64,000 nucleotides of DNA from Porticoccus sp964276025 (GTDB lineage: Bacteria > Pseudomonadota > Gammaproteobacteria > Pseudomonadales > Porticoccaceae). The translations under genes were made by a program, and so were the position numbers. Every line of letters starts with the position of its first letter. The first letter of the stretch is position 1. The DNA lies in the NCBI GenBank assembly GCA_964276025.1, contig CAXYDD010000002.1, positions 248,001 through 312,000 of the forward strand, in the 5' to 3' direction. Under the pieces are notes generated by a model. The model saw nothing but the letters and a program-made list of their open reading frames with translations. It made no database searches and was not told the DNA's origin. Of the stretch, positions 8,124-16,721 are shown piece after piece.

Positions 8124-8732
8124 CTAGTAATCTACGCCTTTTCGAGCCTTTATATTGGACTGGTAAGCATGTTTGATATCTTTTATTTCTGAGACGGTGT
8201 CAGCTATATCCTTTAAGGAATTTCCACCACCCCTACCTGTTACCACAACACTTTGACTTGGCGGTCGATTCGATAAAGCTTTGATCACCATAGATTCGTC
8301 AAGGTATTTGTAACTGAGCATATAGGTTAATTCATCTATAATAACTAGATGATAACTTGGATCAGACAGCATCGGCTCTACTACCTTCCAGGTAGTTTGT
8401 GCTGCGGCAATATCTGCATCACGATCTTGAGTGTCCCAAGTAAATCCGGTCCCCATTTGATAGAAATCTACTTGGGGGCAATGATCTCTGAGATATAATT
8501 CTTCGCCTGATAACTGTTCACCCTTTATGAACTGAACCACGCCCACCTTATACCCATAACCAAGAGAGCGAACAACCATACCAAAGGCAGAGCTACTTTT
8601 GCCTTTTCCGTCACCTGTAAGGAGAATCATAACGCCTTTCTCTTCATCGCATGCTTCGATGTGCTGATCCACTTTTTCTTTTAATTTTTGCATTTTGCGT
8701 TTTTGACGCTCAGCTTGGTTTTCATCAGCCAT
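8124..8732 (-). CDS. cobO: Cob(I)yrinic acid a,c-diamide adenosyltransferase (CobO/BtuR)
   Basis: Cytoplasmic enzyme that transfers the adenosyl group of ATP to cob(I)alamin or corrinoid precursors, producing the coenzyme form used by mutases such as IcmF. It has 202 residues. The P-loop TGDGKGKS (about 40-47) is the atypical Walker A of this family, followed by VVQFIKGE, VIIDELTY and VVTGRGG. The N-terminus is a basic helical stretch. The ATG at 8732 follows GAGG. It lies second in the riboswitch-controlled operon, as expected of a cell that salvages imported B12. Confidence 0.95.
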   Translation of the reverse strand: MADENQAERQKRKMQKLKEKVDQHIEACDEEKGVMILLTGDGKGKSSSAFGMVVRSLGYGYKVGVVQFIKGEQLSGEELYLRDHCPQVDFYQMGTGFTWDTQDRDADIAAAQTTWKVVEPMLSDPSYHLVIIDELTYMLSYKYLDESMVIKALSNRPPSQSVVVTGRGGGNSLKDIADTVSEIKDIKHAYQSNIKARKGVDY

Positions 8733-8764
8733 TGTATTGCCCTCAAGTATCTATTACCGATCAA

Positions 8765-10639
8765 CTATAACTCATAAGAAAGCTTTAATACCCAATTAGA
8801 GCCATCCATATGATAGCTTTCACTAACAGTCCTATAATGCTTATCGAACACATTATTAGCTTTCAACTGCATTTTAACCTTTTCGGCGAGCTGGTAACTT
8901 AAACGAAAATCTAATAGACCATAGCCTCCCAAGCTCGCGGTATTAGTTGTATTAGTATAGCGCTTACTAGTTGCATTGAAAGATGCTCCTGCATCCCAGT
9001 GAGAAAAACTACGATCAATATCGAAAGTAAATTTCTTTTGAGCGCGTTTTTGAAGCAACTTATCTGTTTTTTGATTGCGTGGATCTGTGTAAGAAAAACT
9101 GGTAGTAATATCCCATCCACCAAGATTTGTGTCAGCCCTAAACTCACCACCTTTAATTTTAGCACTAGCGACATTACTAGGTACCCATTGATATGGATAT
9201 GCCTCTGTAGGAGTAGGGGCCCATTCAATAAGATTATCGATGCGATTCTGATAAATAGAAGCCTCCCATTTCCATGTAGAATAATCTCCCCTAACTCCCA
9301 GTTCAAAGATTTCAGAATCCTCTGGAAGTAGATCTGGATTACCAGCAGAATAAGCACCAATTGGCCAATATAAATCATTGAAGGTTGGCGCCTTGAAGCC
9401 TTCTGCCCAACTTATCGTAACTCGATGACTCTTTCCTAGCTGTGCCCCTAAGGCAAAGTTACTAGTATCCTGTTTTCCAGTCTCCTCGTTATCATCCTCG
9501 CGGAACCCTAGAATGAAATCAAAAATAGAGAATTTTCCTTGATATTGAGCAAAATGTGCACGATTCATTCTATCTTTAACTAAAGTACCCTGAGCATCAG
9601 TATATGTAGTACTAGCAATTAATTCATCATCATAAAGGTCGACACCAAATGTGACTAATTGACCATCAAATATTTCGATATCATTTTGCCAAGAATATTG
9701 ATCTTTAGTTGTACGGAAATTTGTTAAATGTGTCCCATTTACAGCGTTAGTGTCATCAATATCATCCATAGATCGACCTATAGAAATTTTAGATTGCCAC
9801 CAATCTGTTAAAGGGGCGCTAATATTAAACCCTATATTTTGTATGGTGCTATCTGAATAAGGATCAGTTCCCTGTGAAAATGCATTATCGTAATAATTAC
9901 GGGATTGAGCTTCTAAAATACCTAGCCCTACATCCACCCCATTATCAAATGTATATCCAAAGTTAGCGTTAATTGAACGATTTCTATAGCCATCACCATC
10001 TCGGTTCTGTTCCCTATCATCCAGCTGTGCGTCTATCCCATCTGTTTCCAGATATGATAAATCCAGCGAATAGCGTAACTGATTGTATGCTCCACGCGTT
10101 GATATGGCAGTTCTTTTTAAGACGTTAGACCCCAACTCAGTAGATATAATTGTTGAAGGTTTAAAGTCACCTTTTTTGGTGAATATTTGAATTACTCCTC
10201 CTATTGCATCACTACCATAAATGCTTGATTTGGCGCCACGTACGATTTCTATTCGTTCTATCTGGCTGGGATCTATAAATTGAAAAGATGTACTACCTAG
10301 GCTAGCAGAATTAAAACGTTGTCCATCAATTAAAAATAAGGCATGTCCTGTATTTGAACCACGAATAAATAAACTAGGAACGGATCCTGCTGCTCCATTA
10401 CGAGCTATGTCAATACCGGGAACATGCTGGAATAAATCAAGTAAATCTGTTGGTTGATATCTCTCAATATCTGCAGTATTTATGACCGTTGTTGAAGAGA
10501 GCACCTTAGTTATTATTTGTGGCGTACGTGTAGCAGTAACCACAACTTCTGCAATACTCTCTTCTGTAGTTTTTGTATCTGCAGAGATTGATAGTGAAAT
10601 AAAAACGAAAAAAATAAAACTAAAAAAGGAAACTTTCAT
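8765..10639 (-). CDS. btuB: TonB-dependent vitamin B12 receptor BtuB
   Basis: Outer-membrane active transporter, 624 residues. It has a signal peptide of about 20 residues, a TonB box region EVVVTATRTPQ near residue 29, then a plug domain with RYQPTDLLDLFQHVPGIDI, SLFIRGSNTGHALFLIDG and RIEIVRGAKSSIYGSDAIGG. A 22-strand type barrel makes up the rest, including a NNVFDKHY motif near the end. Similarity to BtuB and the B12 riboswitch in its leader support cobalamin as the substrate. It is the first gene of the operon, with AGGAT upstream of the ATG. A hairpin (10654-10671) sits just before this ribosome-binding site. Confidence 0.93.
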   Translation of the reverse strand: MKVSFFSFIFFVFISLSISADTKTTEESIAEVVVTATRTPQIITKVLSSTTVINTADIERYQPTDLLDLFQHVPGIDIARNGAAGSVPSLFIRGSNTGHALFLIDGQRFNSASLGSTSFQFIDPSQIERIEIVRGAKSSIYGSDAIGGVIQIFTKKGDFKPSTIISTELGSNVLKRTAISTRGAYNQLRYSLDLSYLETDGIDAQLDDREQNRDGDGYRNRSINANFGYTFDNGVDVGLGILEAQSRNYYDNAFSQGTDPYSDSTIQNIGFNISAPLTDWWQSKISIGRSMDDIDDTNAVNGTHLTNFRTTKDQYSWQNDIEIFDGQLVTFGVDLYDDELIASTTYTDAQGTLVKDRMNRAHFAQYQGKFSIFDFILGFREDDNEETGKQDTSNFALGAQLGKSHRVTISWAEGFKAPTFNDLYWPIGAYSAGNPDLLPEDSEIFELGVRGDYSTWKWEASIYQNRIDNLIEWAPTPTEAYPYQWVPSNVASAKIKGGEFRADTNLGGWDITTSFSYTDPRNQKTDKLLQKRAQKKFTFDIDRSFSHWDAGASFNATSKRYTNTTNTASLGGYGLLDFRLSYQLAEKVKMQLKANNVFDKHYRTVSESYHMDGSNWVLKLSYEL

Positions 10640-10782
10640 TGAATAAATCCTATGTGTTCGACCCCGAACACGATTAAATCAGAAATTATCCACAAGAAGA
10701 GTTGCGAAGAAATGAAAATAGAATCTAGATATTCAAGATGCCATAGCAAAACTCACGCCACCACACCCCGTGGTTCGTTTGT
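10640..10782 (-). promoter_or_regulatory. Expression platform between B12 riboswitch and btuB
   Basis: No gene is present. In the leftward transcript there are two hairpins. ACCAC/GTGGT (10760-10774) lies just after the riboswitch core and resembles the regulatory kissing-loop stem. GTGTTCG/CGAACAC (10654-10671, 7 bp, 4-base loop) lies just before the btuB ribosome-binding site. The sequence CGAACCAC (10770-10777) could pair with GTGTTCG of the second hairpin, so the two structures may be alternatives. No U tract follows either, which favours control of translation over termination. Confidence 0.55.
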
Positions 10783-11009
10783 ATAGCTACAGGCCGGTCT
10801 CCGGACTTATGAGTAGTTTCCCAGCTAAATTACCTTCCCATACTTATGTACAGTGGTTGTTTAATTTAACTCCGATTCATTAATAAAAATGATCGTCTCA
10901 TTTACCGTTGCGGGGGCAGTATCAGAATTATTAAAGCAAATCACACTATGCTTCGATGCACTGATTTCCCGTTTCACCCAAAATACAGACATGTAAATTG
11001 GGCACCTAT
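10783..11009 (-). promoter_or_regulatory. Cobalamin riboswitch
   Basis: Read leftwards, the conserved elements appear in order: ATAGGTGCC, GGGTGAAACGGGAA (10958-10979 region), ACTGCCCCCGCAACGG (10905-10920), ACCACTG, GGGAAGG, and the B12 box AAGTCCGGAGACCGGCC (about 10793-10809). ATAG at 11006-11009 can close on CTAT at 10783-10786. In this class adenosylcobalamin or a related form binds the RNA and lowers expression of the downstream genes, here btuB-cobO-btuC-btuD-btuF. Confidence 0.95.
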
Positions 11010-11028
11010 TGCATTAACAATGCCGATT

Positions 11029-11057
11029 AAATTAACGTCATCAAGACCTAATGTCAA
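11029..11057 (-). promoter_or_regulatory. Sigma-70 type promoter for the B12 operon
   Basis: On the minus strand TTGACA (11052-11057) is followed after 17 bases by TAATTT (11029-11034). It sits in the 60-base gap between the radA stop and the riboswitch, so the message would start close to the first riboswitch stem. Confidence 0.55.
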
Positions 11058-11069
11058 TGAAGAAATTTA

Positions 11070-12440
11070 TTAATCTAAAGCCTCAATGGCATCTGTTAGT
11101 TTTCGTACAGCAATCACCTCCATTCCCTTCAGTCTTTGTTTGGGTGCATTTCCTAAAGGTACAACGGCTCTTTTGAATCCATGTTTTAATGCCTCTCTGA
11201 GACGCTCTTGGCCATTAGGCACTGGACGGATTTCTCCAGATAAACCCACTTCACCAAATACGACAAGATCTCGAGGAAGAGCTCGATCTCGAAAACTAGA
11301 TATGACGGCTAAAATTAATGCAAGATCGGCGCTTGTTTCAGAAATTTTCACTCCGCCTACAATATTTACAAAAACGTCTTGATCTCCAACCATTACCCCG
11401 CCATGTCTGTGTAATACAGCCAGAAGCATTGCTAAACGATTGTGCTCTAATCCCACAGTAATACGTCTCGGGTTTCCAAGGTGGCTTGGGTCAACCAAAG
11501 CCTGAAGTTCAACCAATAAAGGTCTGCTTCCTTCCCAAATAACAATCACTAAGCTACCTGAAGCTATCTGATCATCTCTCTGTAAAAAAATTGCTGAAGG
11601 ATTAGATACCTCTTTTAAGCCCTTACTTGTCATGGCAAATACGCCTAATTCATTAATAGCGCCGAAACGATTTTTGTTACAACGAAGTGTCCTAAAATGG
11701 CTATTATTAGTCGCTTCAAGCATCATAGAGCAGTCAATCATATGCTCTAAAACTTTTGGTCCAGCAAGAGAGCCGTCTTTTGTTACATGCCCAACTAACA
11801 AGAGTATAGTGTTTGTCTCTTTAGCGTATCGTATAAGCATAGCGGCACTTTCTCTGACCTGAGAAACACTTCCTGGAGCTGAAGTGACATCGTCTAAATG
11901 CATCACCTGTATGGAATCTACTACAAGGATTTTTGGACAATAGTCCATGGCTGTAGTGCAAATTAATTCTACAGATGTTTCTGCCATAATCTTTAGCTTA
12001 TCTGTAGGCAGACCAAGTCGATCTGCTCTCATTGCTATCTGTTGAGGAGACTCTTCCCCTGTGACATATAGCGATTTATGTGTCGTAGCTAATTTGCACA
12101 GGTGTTGAAGTAAAAGTGTACTTTTTCCAGCTCCAGGTTCTCCTCCTACCAAAATACAAGAGCCTGGGACTAATCCCCCGCCTAGAACTAAGTCAAGCTC
12201 AGTTGTACCGGTAGCTATTCTTGGAATTTCGTTGATATCAATATCCGATAAAGTATTTATTGAGCTATTTGTGGTACCCGCAAAACCGGTGTATCTATGA
12301 GAAGAAGTTTTTTTTGAACCAGATAGTCTAATCTCTGTAAGAGTATTCCATGCTGAACATTCACTGCATTGACCTTGCCATTTGGTAAAATCAGCGCCGC
12401 AATCATTACATACATAATTTGATATTTTTTGTTTTGCCAA
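11070..12440 (-). CDS. radA: DNA repair protein RadA (Sms)
   Basis: RecA-like ATPase that promotes branch migration of recombination intermediates; 456 residues. The N-terminal zinc finger has Cys11, Cys14, Cys25 and Cys28. Walker A is GGEPGAGKST (99-108), the RadA-specific KNRFG motif lies in NKNRFGAINELG, and the C-terminal third is the Lon-protease-like domain (VFVNIVGGVKI, FGEVGLSGEIRPV). The start is TTG at 12440, giving MAKQKISNYVCNDCG as in relatives, with GAGG eight bases upstream. It is divergent from the dnaT-like gene, and the riboswitch follows its 3' end. Confidence 0.97.
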   Translation of the reverse strand: MAKQKISNYVCNDCGADFTKWQGQCSECSAWNTLTEIRLSGSKKTSSHRYTGFAGTTNSSINTLSDIDINEIPRIATGTTELDLVLGGGLVPGSCILVGGEPGAGKSTLLLQHLCKLATTHKSLYVTGEESPQQIAMRADRLGLPTDKLKIMAETSVELICTTAMDYCPKILVVDSIQVMHLDDVTSAPGSVSQVRESAAMLIRYAKETNTILLLVGHVTKDGSLAGPKVLEHMIDCSMMLEATNNSHFRTLRCNKNRFGAINELGVFAMTSKGLKEVSNPSAIFLQRDDQIASGSLVIVIWEGSRPLLVELQALVDPSHLGNPRRITVGLEHNRLAMLLAVLHRHGGVMVGDQDVFVNIVGGVKISETSADLALILAVISSFRDRALPRDLVVFGEVGLSGEIRPVPNGQERLREALKHGFKRAVVPLGNAPKQRLKGMEVIAVRKLTDAIEALD

Positions 12441-12557
12441 TTGTGTTGCCTCTAATACTCAGATTACATTTTAGCATGGGAGCCAACAGAAGACTTAAAT
12501 CTAAAAAATATGCTGTCTTTAATTTGCACATGTTAAAAAATTAATTGGTTATGCTGT

Positions 12558-12597
12558 AATCTTTAAAGATTGATCTAAGAATTTAGATTAATATATT
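12558..12597 (+). promoter_or_regulatory. Promoter with two adjacent dyads before the dnaT-like gene
   Basis: TTGATC (12570-12575) and TATATT (12592-12597) are 16 bases apart and form a plausible promoter. A perfect 14-bp palindrome AATCTTTAAAGATT (12558-12571) abuts a second dyad with 10-base arms and one mismatch, ATTGATCTAA-GAAT-TTAGATTAAT (12569-12592), which fills the spacer. The placement suggests an operator. Nothing else is recognisable in the 12441-12650 gap. Confidence 0.45.
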
Positions 12598-12650
12598 ACC
12601 TCTGACTATTTAAATAAACTTACATAAAAATTTCTGATAGAGTGCTTGAT

Positions 12651-13757
12651 ATGTCATTAATTCCAGAAAAGATGCTATCGATTTCTCCATCACTTGCGGC
12701 CACTATTGGCTTGGAAGAAGCTGTACTGTTGCATGCCCTAAATGAACTATCAGAACATAATAGACAAGAACTTATTGACAGCTTTAATTGGGTTTCTGTG
12801 AGCCTAAAGCAAGTTACTAATGCTGTTCCTTTCTGGGATATTGCTGTGCTTCAGCGTATTACTTTTAGTTTGCGAGATAAAGGAATTCTATTAATTTCTA
12901 CTTTACCAATAGCAGAAAGTGGAGAACTACGATTCGCTTTTAATGAGATTGGATTGTCTAAAAAATCCGTCACTGAAAAAAAGGTTTCTAATCCGAGAGC
13001 GGGGGCAAAAACTATACCGAGCTCATGGTCACCAGACAGTGAAGTTCTTCGCCAGTTGCAGCAATACAACATACCATCCAAATTTATTAACGACCAAATT
13101 CCAGAATTTGTTATTTATTGGTCGGAAAGAAACGATCCTCAATTTAGCTGGGGCTCAAAATTTATTAAGCATGTGATTCGTTTATGGCGTAATTTTCAGA
13201 CAGAAAACACAAAAATTGGTCTTAAGGTACTAATAGAGTCTGAATGGCGTCCCTCAAGTGATGCCATGGATATTCTAGTGAGACAAGCAGGAATCAACGA
13301 TAACTTTATTGAAGATGCGATACCTGAGTTTGTTCTTTACTGGCTAGAGCGAGGTGATAAGTCTGATATATGGAATAGTCGGTTCGTAACACATATTAAG
13401 CGACAGTGGTCAAAATTTACCATTACAATGGAAAAAGACTCAGCTCCAAGATTACTCGATCAAAATTGGAAGCCAAGTGAAGAACTTTATGAAGTTTTAG
13501 TTCTTGCCAATATTCCCAGGGACTTCGCTCAGAAACTATCACCTGAGTTTATCTTATACTGGAGAGAGAGTGGGCAAGCACATAACTCATGGAACACGAA
13601 GTTTCTACAGTATATAAAACGAGAGTGGTCTCGACAGAAATCAGTCTCCTCAAAGGTAAAAAATTATGAAGAAAAGCAACGACCTAATAGAGCAAGTAGC
13701 ACAAGAGGTAGCAACCTCGTCGATGAACTCAGCGATAGAAGCTGGGCAAGCAAATAA
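12651..13757 (+). CDS. DnaT-like primosomal protein with three DnaT-type repeats
   Basis: A 368-residue cytoplasmic protein. Residues 1-115 form a helical N-terminal domain (SLAATIGLEEAVLLHAL). Three copies of a DnaT DNA-binding-like domain follow at about 126-182, 199-256 and 273-329. Each starts W.P(S/D), contains PEF[VI].YW (151-157, 225-231, 298-304), then W..[KR]F..[HY][VI].R.W. E. coli DnaT, which has one such domain, helps PriA/PriB load DnaB during replication restart. The triplication may allow multivalent binding to single-stranded DNA (inference). The ATG at 12651 is chosen; a GTG three codons earlier is possible. Its last 92 bases overlap the next gene, a helicase-loader-like protein, so the pair is probably co-translated. 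Confidence 0.8.
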   Translation: MSLIPEKMLSISPSLAATIGLEEAVLLHALNELSEHNRQELIDSFNWVSVSLKQVTNAVPFWDIAVLQRITFSLRDKGILLISTLPIAESGELRFAFNEIGLSKKSVTEKKVSNPRAGAKTIPSSWSPDSEVLRQLQQYNIPSKFINDQIPEFVIYWSERNDPQFSWGSKFIKHVIRLWRNFQTENTKIGLKVLIESEWRPSSDAMDILVRQAGINDNFIEDAIPEFVLYWLERGDKSDIWNSRFVTHIKRQWSKFTITMEKDSAPRLLDQNWKPSEELYEVLVLANIPRDFAQKLSPEFILYWRESGQAHNSWNTKFLQYIKREWSRQKSVSSKVKNYEEKQRPNRASSTRGSNLVDELSDRSWASK

Positions 13758-14328
13758 CTACTCGCCAGAGTTGATAGATGCTATAAATCAAGTCTTTGCT
13801 CTATTCAGAGTCAACTATCACAATCAATTTTACAGTGCTTACGCCGATACGGACCTTTTAAATCAAGCTAAACGTTTATGGCTAGATACGCTTTGTTATT
13901 TTTCAGAAAAACAAATACTACAGGGGGCAAAAAGGATAATAAGTACATCAGAATACTTACCGACGCTTAACCGAATGCTCGAATGTTGTGAAATGTCTGA
14001 CAAAAATGGTCGGCTGCCATGCCCAGAAAAAGCATACAAGGAAGCATGTACTGCCGGCTCCCCTAAATCTAGTTTTAAGTGGTCACATATGGCAGTATAT
14101 TATGCAGGTGAAGAAACTGGGTGGTATAGACTTCGAAACGATGCTACATCTGTCAGTTATCCAGTATTTCTAGAGAATTATCGGCGCATATGTAGAGAAA
14201 TATCTCAAGGCAAGGAGATGCCCACCTTAATTCTAGCTATAAAAAAAGATAAACCAAAATCAAAATTAAGCAAAGAACAGCTTAAAGTAAAGCTCAAAAT
14301 GCTAAAAAAAGAATTAGGTTTTGATTGA
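13666..14328 (+). CDS. Replication protein P-like (phage lambda P type) putative helicase loader
   Basis: A 220-residue soluble protein related to phage lambda replication protein P: QVFALFRVNYHNQFYSAY, then a segment ending QILQGAKRIISTSEYLPTLNRMLECC, which matches the P pattern of short helices followed by R..LP....ML. Lambda P binds the host DnaB helicase and delivers it to the origin. The C-terminus is lysine-rich with a helix that could contact the helicase. No ATPase motif is present, so it is not DnaC. The ATG at 13666 has AAGG upstream and lies inside the dnaT-like gene in another frame. No other phage genes are nearby, so it looks like a resident chromosomal gene. The helicase-loader role is inferred. 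Confidence 0.72.
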   Translation: MKKSNDLIEQVAQEVATSSMNSAIEAGQANNYSPELIDAINQVFALFRVNYHNQFYSAYADTDLLNQAKRLWLDTLCYFSEKQILQGAKRIISTSEYLPTLNRMLECCEMSDKNGRLPCPEKAYKEACTAGSPKSSFKWSHMAVYYAGEETGWYRLRNDATSVSYPVFLENYRRICREISQGKEMPTLILAIKKDKPKSKLSKEQLKVKLKMLKKELGFD

Positions 14329-14330
14329 AG

Positions 14331-14374
14331 ACATAGCATTAATTGACTATGAATAATAAATAGATACTATTATT
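14331..14374. repeat. Weak inverted repeats between convergent genes
   Basis: CATAG/CTATG (14331-14350) and AATAATA/TATTATT (14352-14374) lie between the P-like gene and parC, which converge. The stems are AT-rich and lack a T tract, so terminator function is doubtful. Confidence 0.25.
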
Positions 14375-14383
14375 TATATTAAA

Positions 14384-16639
14384 CTAATCTAAAGATTTTA
14401 TTTCTACTTTATCTACTTTTTGAAATCCTCTGGGCAACTTGTTTCCACGTCGACCTCTTTCCCCTCGGTAATGCTCTAAATCGGATAATTTTAAACCCAA
14501 ATAACGCTTACCGGAATAAAGAAGAAGTTGCTGATCCTCTCTTATTGAGGCCACAGCAACCATATATTCTTCTCTTGATTGCAGTCTGGAAGAAGGTATG
14601 CTGATTAACTTATTCCCCTTGCCTCGAGCCAGCTGAGGTAGATCAGTCATAGGAAAAACTAGCATACGCCCCTCGTTGCTTATCGCAACTACCAAATCTT
14701 TGTTAGTGTCAGATATGAGGGCTGGTAGTAAAACCTTACCGCCTTTGGGAATAGAAATTGTGGCTTTTCCTGAACGATTTTTTGTTTGCAAATCCTCAAT
14801 TTTTGCCACAAATCCATAGCCTGCGTCTGTTGCTAAGAGTATATGCTGATTATCCTCACCCATAACTAAACCATTGAAGTTCACACCAGAGGGTGCATTT
14901 AGTCTTCCTGTTACGGGCTCTCCATGACCGCGTGCAGAAGGTAAAGAATGTGCAGAAATAGAATAAGTCCGGCCTCCAGAATCTAATAGAATTACGTTTT
15001 GATTACTTCGACCCTTAGCTTCGCAAAAAAACTTATCTCCCTCCTTATAACTTAAAGATAGTGGATCAAGATCGTGTCCTTTTGCAGATCTAATCCATCC
15101 CTTATCTGATAGAACAATAGTAACTGATTCAGAAACTATCAAGTCAGTCTCGCAAAAAGCCTTAGCTTCAACTCTTTCTATTATAGGAGACCTCCTGTCA
15201 TCTCCAAATTCTTCTGCTACCTCTAATAGCTCTTTTTTTACTAAGCTCTTTAGGCGCTGTGAGGAGTTAAGTATTTTTTCAAGTTTCTCTTGCTCTTTGG
15301 CAAGCTCTTCCTGCTCTGCTTTTATCTTAAATTCTTCTAATCTTGCAAGTTGTCTTAATTTAGTTTCTAAGACATATTCTGCCTGAATATCACTTAGACT
15401 AAATCTTTGTATTAAAATAGGTTTAGGTTCATCTTCACCTCTAACTATTCTTATAACCTCATCTATGTTCAAGAAGGCTGTTAATAATCCATCAAGGAGA
15501 TGTAGTCTTTTTTCGACTTTTTCTAAACGATGAGCTATTCGTCTTTTAACAATACTCAAACGAAATTTTATCCATTCTGATAGGATTGTCTTTAATGGTT
15601 TTACTTCGGGACGACCATTTATTCCAATCATATTCATATTTATTCTGTAGCTCTTTTCTAAATCAGTCGTAACAAATAAATGATTCATTAAAACTTTAAG
15701 GTCAACCCTGTTTGATTTTGGAACTATGATTAATCGAGTTGGATTCTCATGATCTGATTCGTCTCTAAGATCAGCAACCATAGGTAATTTTTTTGCATTC
15801 ATTTGAGATGCAATTTGCTCTAAAATCTTTGCCCCGGACGCCTGGTGTGGCAATGCTGTTAAGACTATATCTCCATCTTCTTTGTGCCAAACAGCTCTCA
15901 TTTTTAGGCTACCTCGTCCCGTTTCATAGCTTTTTAAGATATCATCCTGAGCTGTGATGATTTCGGCATCTGTAGGATAATCTGGGCCTTTAATATAAGC
16001 ATGGATCTCCTCAAGAGTTGCTTTAGGTTGGTCAAGCAAATGGATGCAAGCACTAATTATCTCCTTGAGATTATGGGGGGGTATATCTGTTGCCATTCCA
16101 ACAGCGATACCTGTAGTTCCATTTAGCAACACATGTGGTGCCCTTGCTGGCATTATTGATGGCTCCTCTAAACTACCATCAAAATTTGGCTTCCAGTCAG
16201 CTGTACCTTGTCCTAATTCACTAAGTAAAATATCTGCAAATTTTGCTAATTTTGACTCTGTATAGCGCATTGCTGCGAAAGACTTAGGGTCATCTGGTGC
16301 ACCCCAGTTACCTTGACCGTCTACTAATGGATAGCGATAAGAGAACGATTGTGCCATCAATACCATTGCTTCATATGCGGCGCTGTCTCCATGAGGGTGG
16401 AATTTACCAATCACATCACCTACGGTCCTAGCTGATTTTTTATATTTAGCTGTAGATTTCAGACCAAGCTCACTCATTGCATAAATAATTCTTCTTTGAA
16501 CAGGCTTAAGTCCGTCACCAATATTTGGCAAAGCACGATCTAAAATAACGTACATTGAGTAATCCAAATACGCTTTTTCTGCATAATCATGAAGAGGTAT
16601 TTGTTCTGGAATATCACTAATTATAGAAGTTTCACTCAT
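14384..16639 (-). CDS. parC: DNA topoisomerase IV subunit A
   Basis: Breakage-reunion subunit of topoisomerase IV, which decatenates daughter chromosomes; 751 residues (E. coli about 752). The catalytic tyrosine is Tyr126 in AAMRYTE. The quinolone-resistance region HPHGDSAAYEAMVLMAQ has Ser86 and Glu90, the sensitive-type residues matching E. coli Ser80 and Glu84. A coiled-coil tower (about 430-470) and a C-terminal beta-pinwheel follow. That domain lacks a GyrA-box of the usual strength, favouring ParC over GyrA, as does its place next to parE. There is an 82-base gap after parE; it is the last gene of the nudF-parC cluster. Confidence 0.97.
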   Translation of the reverse strand: MSETSIISDIPEQIPLHDYAEKAYLDYSMYVILDRALPNIGDGLKPVQRRIIYAMSELGLKSTAKYKKSARTVGDVIGKFHPHGDSAAYEAMVLMAQSFSYRYPLVDGQGNWGAPDDPKSFAAMRYTESKLAKFADILLSELGQGTADWKPNFDGSLEEPSIMPARAPHVLLNGTTGIAVGMATDIPPHNLKEIISACIHLLDQPKATLEEIHAYIKGPDYPTDAEIITAQDDILKSYETGRGSLKMRAVWHKEDGDIVLTALPHQASGAKILEQIASQMNAKKLPMVADLRDESDHENPTRLIIVPKSNRVDLKVLMNHLFVTTDLEKSYRINMNMIGINGRPEVKPLKTILSEWIKFRLSIVKRRIAHRLEKVEKRLHLLDGLLTAFLNIDEVIRIVRGEDEPKPILIQRFSLSDIQAEYVLETKLRQLARLEEFKIKAEQEELAKEQEKLEKILNSSQRLKSLVKKELLEVAEEFGDDRRSPIIERVEAKAFCETDLIVSESVTIVLSDKGWIRSAKGHDLDPLSLSYKEGDKFFCEAKGRSNQNVILLDSGGRTYSISAHSLPSARGHGEPVTGRLNAPSGVNFNGLVMGEDNQHILLATDAGYGFVAKIEDLQTKNRSGKATISIPKGGKVLLPALISDTNKDLVVAISNEGRMLVFPMTDLPQLARGKGNKLISIPSSRLQSREEYMVAVASIREDQQLLLYSGKRYLGLKLSDLEHYRGERGRRGNKLPRGFQKVDKVEIKSLD

Positions 16640-16721
16640 AATTTTATTTGCTCATCTATAAAATAAACTTTGTTAAAAAATTAGTCTGCAATGATTTTTA
16701 TATTTTGCTGCTCAGTAAGGC

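Noticed and set aside
8911..9378. A 155-codon open frame on the minus strand inside btuB
   Set aside because: It is an out-of-frame shadow of the well-supported receptor gene.
12642..14328. A prophage remnant around the DnaT-like and P-like genes
   Set aside because: Flanking genes are radA and parC/parE, with no integrase, attachment repeat or structural phage gene, and the pair looks stably embedded.
14331..14374. Inverted repeats between the P-like gene and parC as a terminator
   Set aside because: The stems are short and AT-rich with no following T tract; kept only as a weak repeat.
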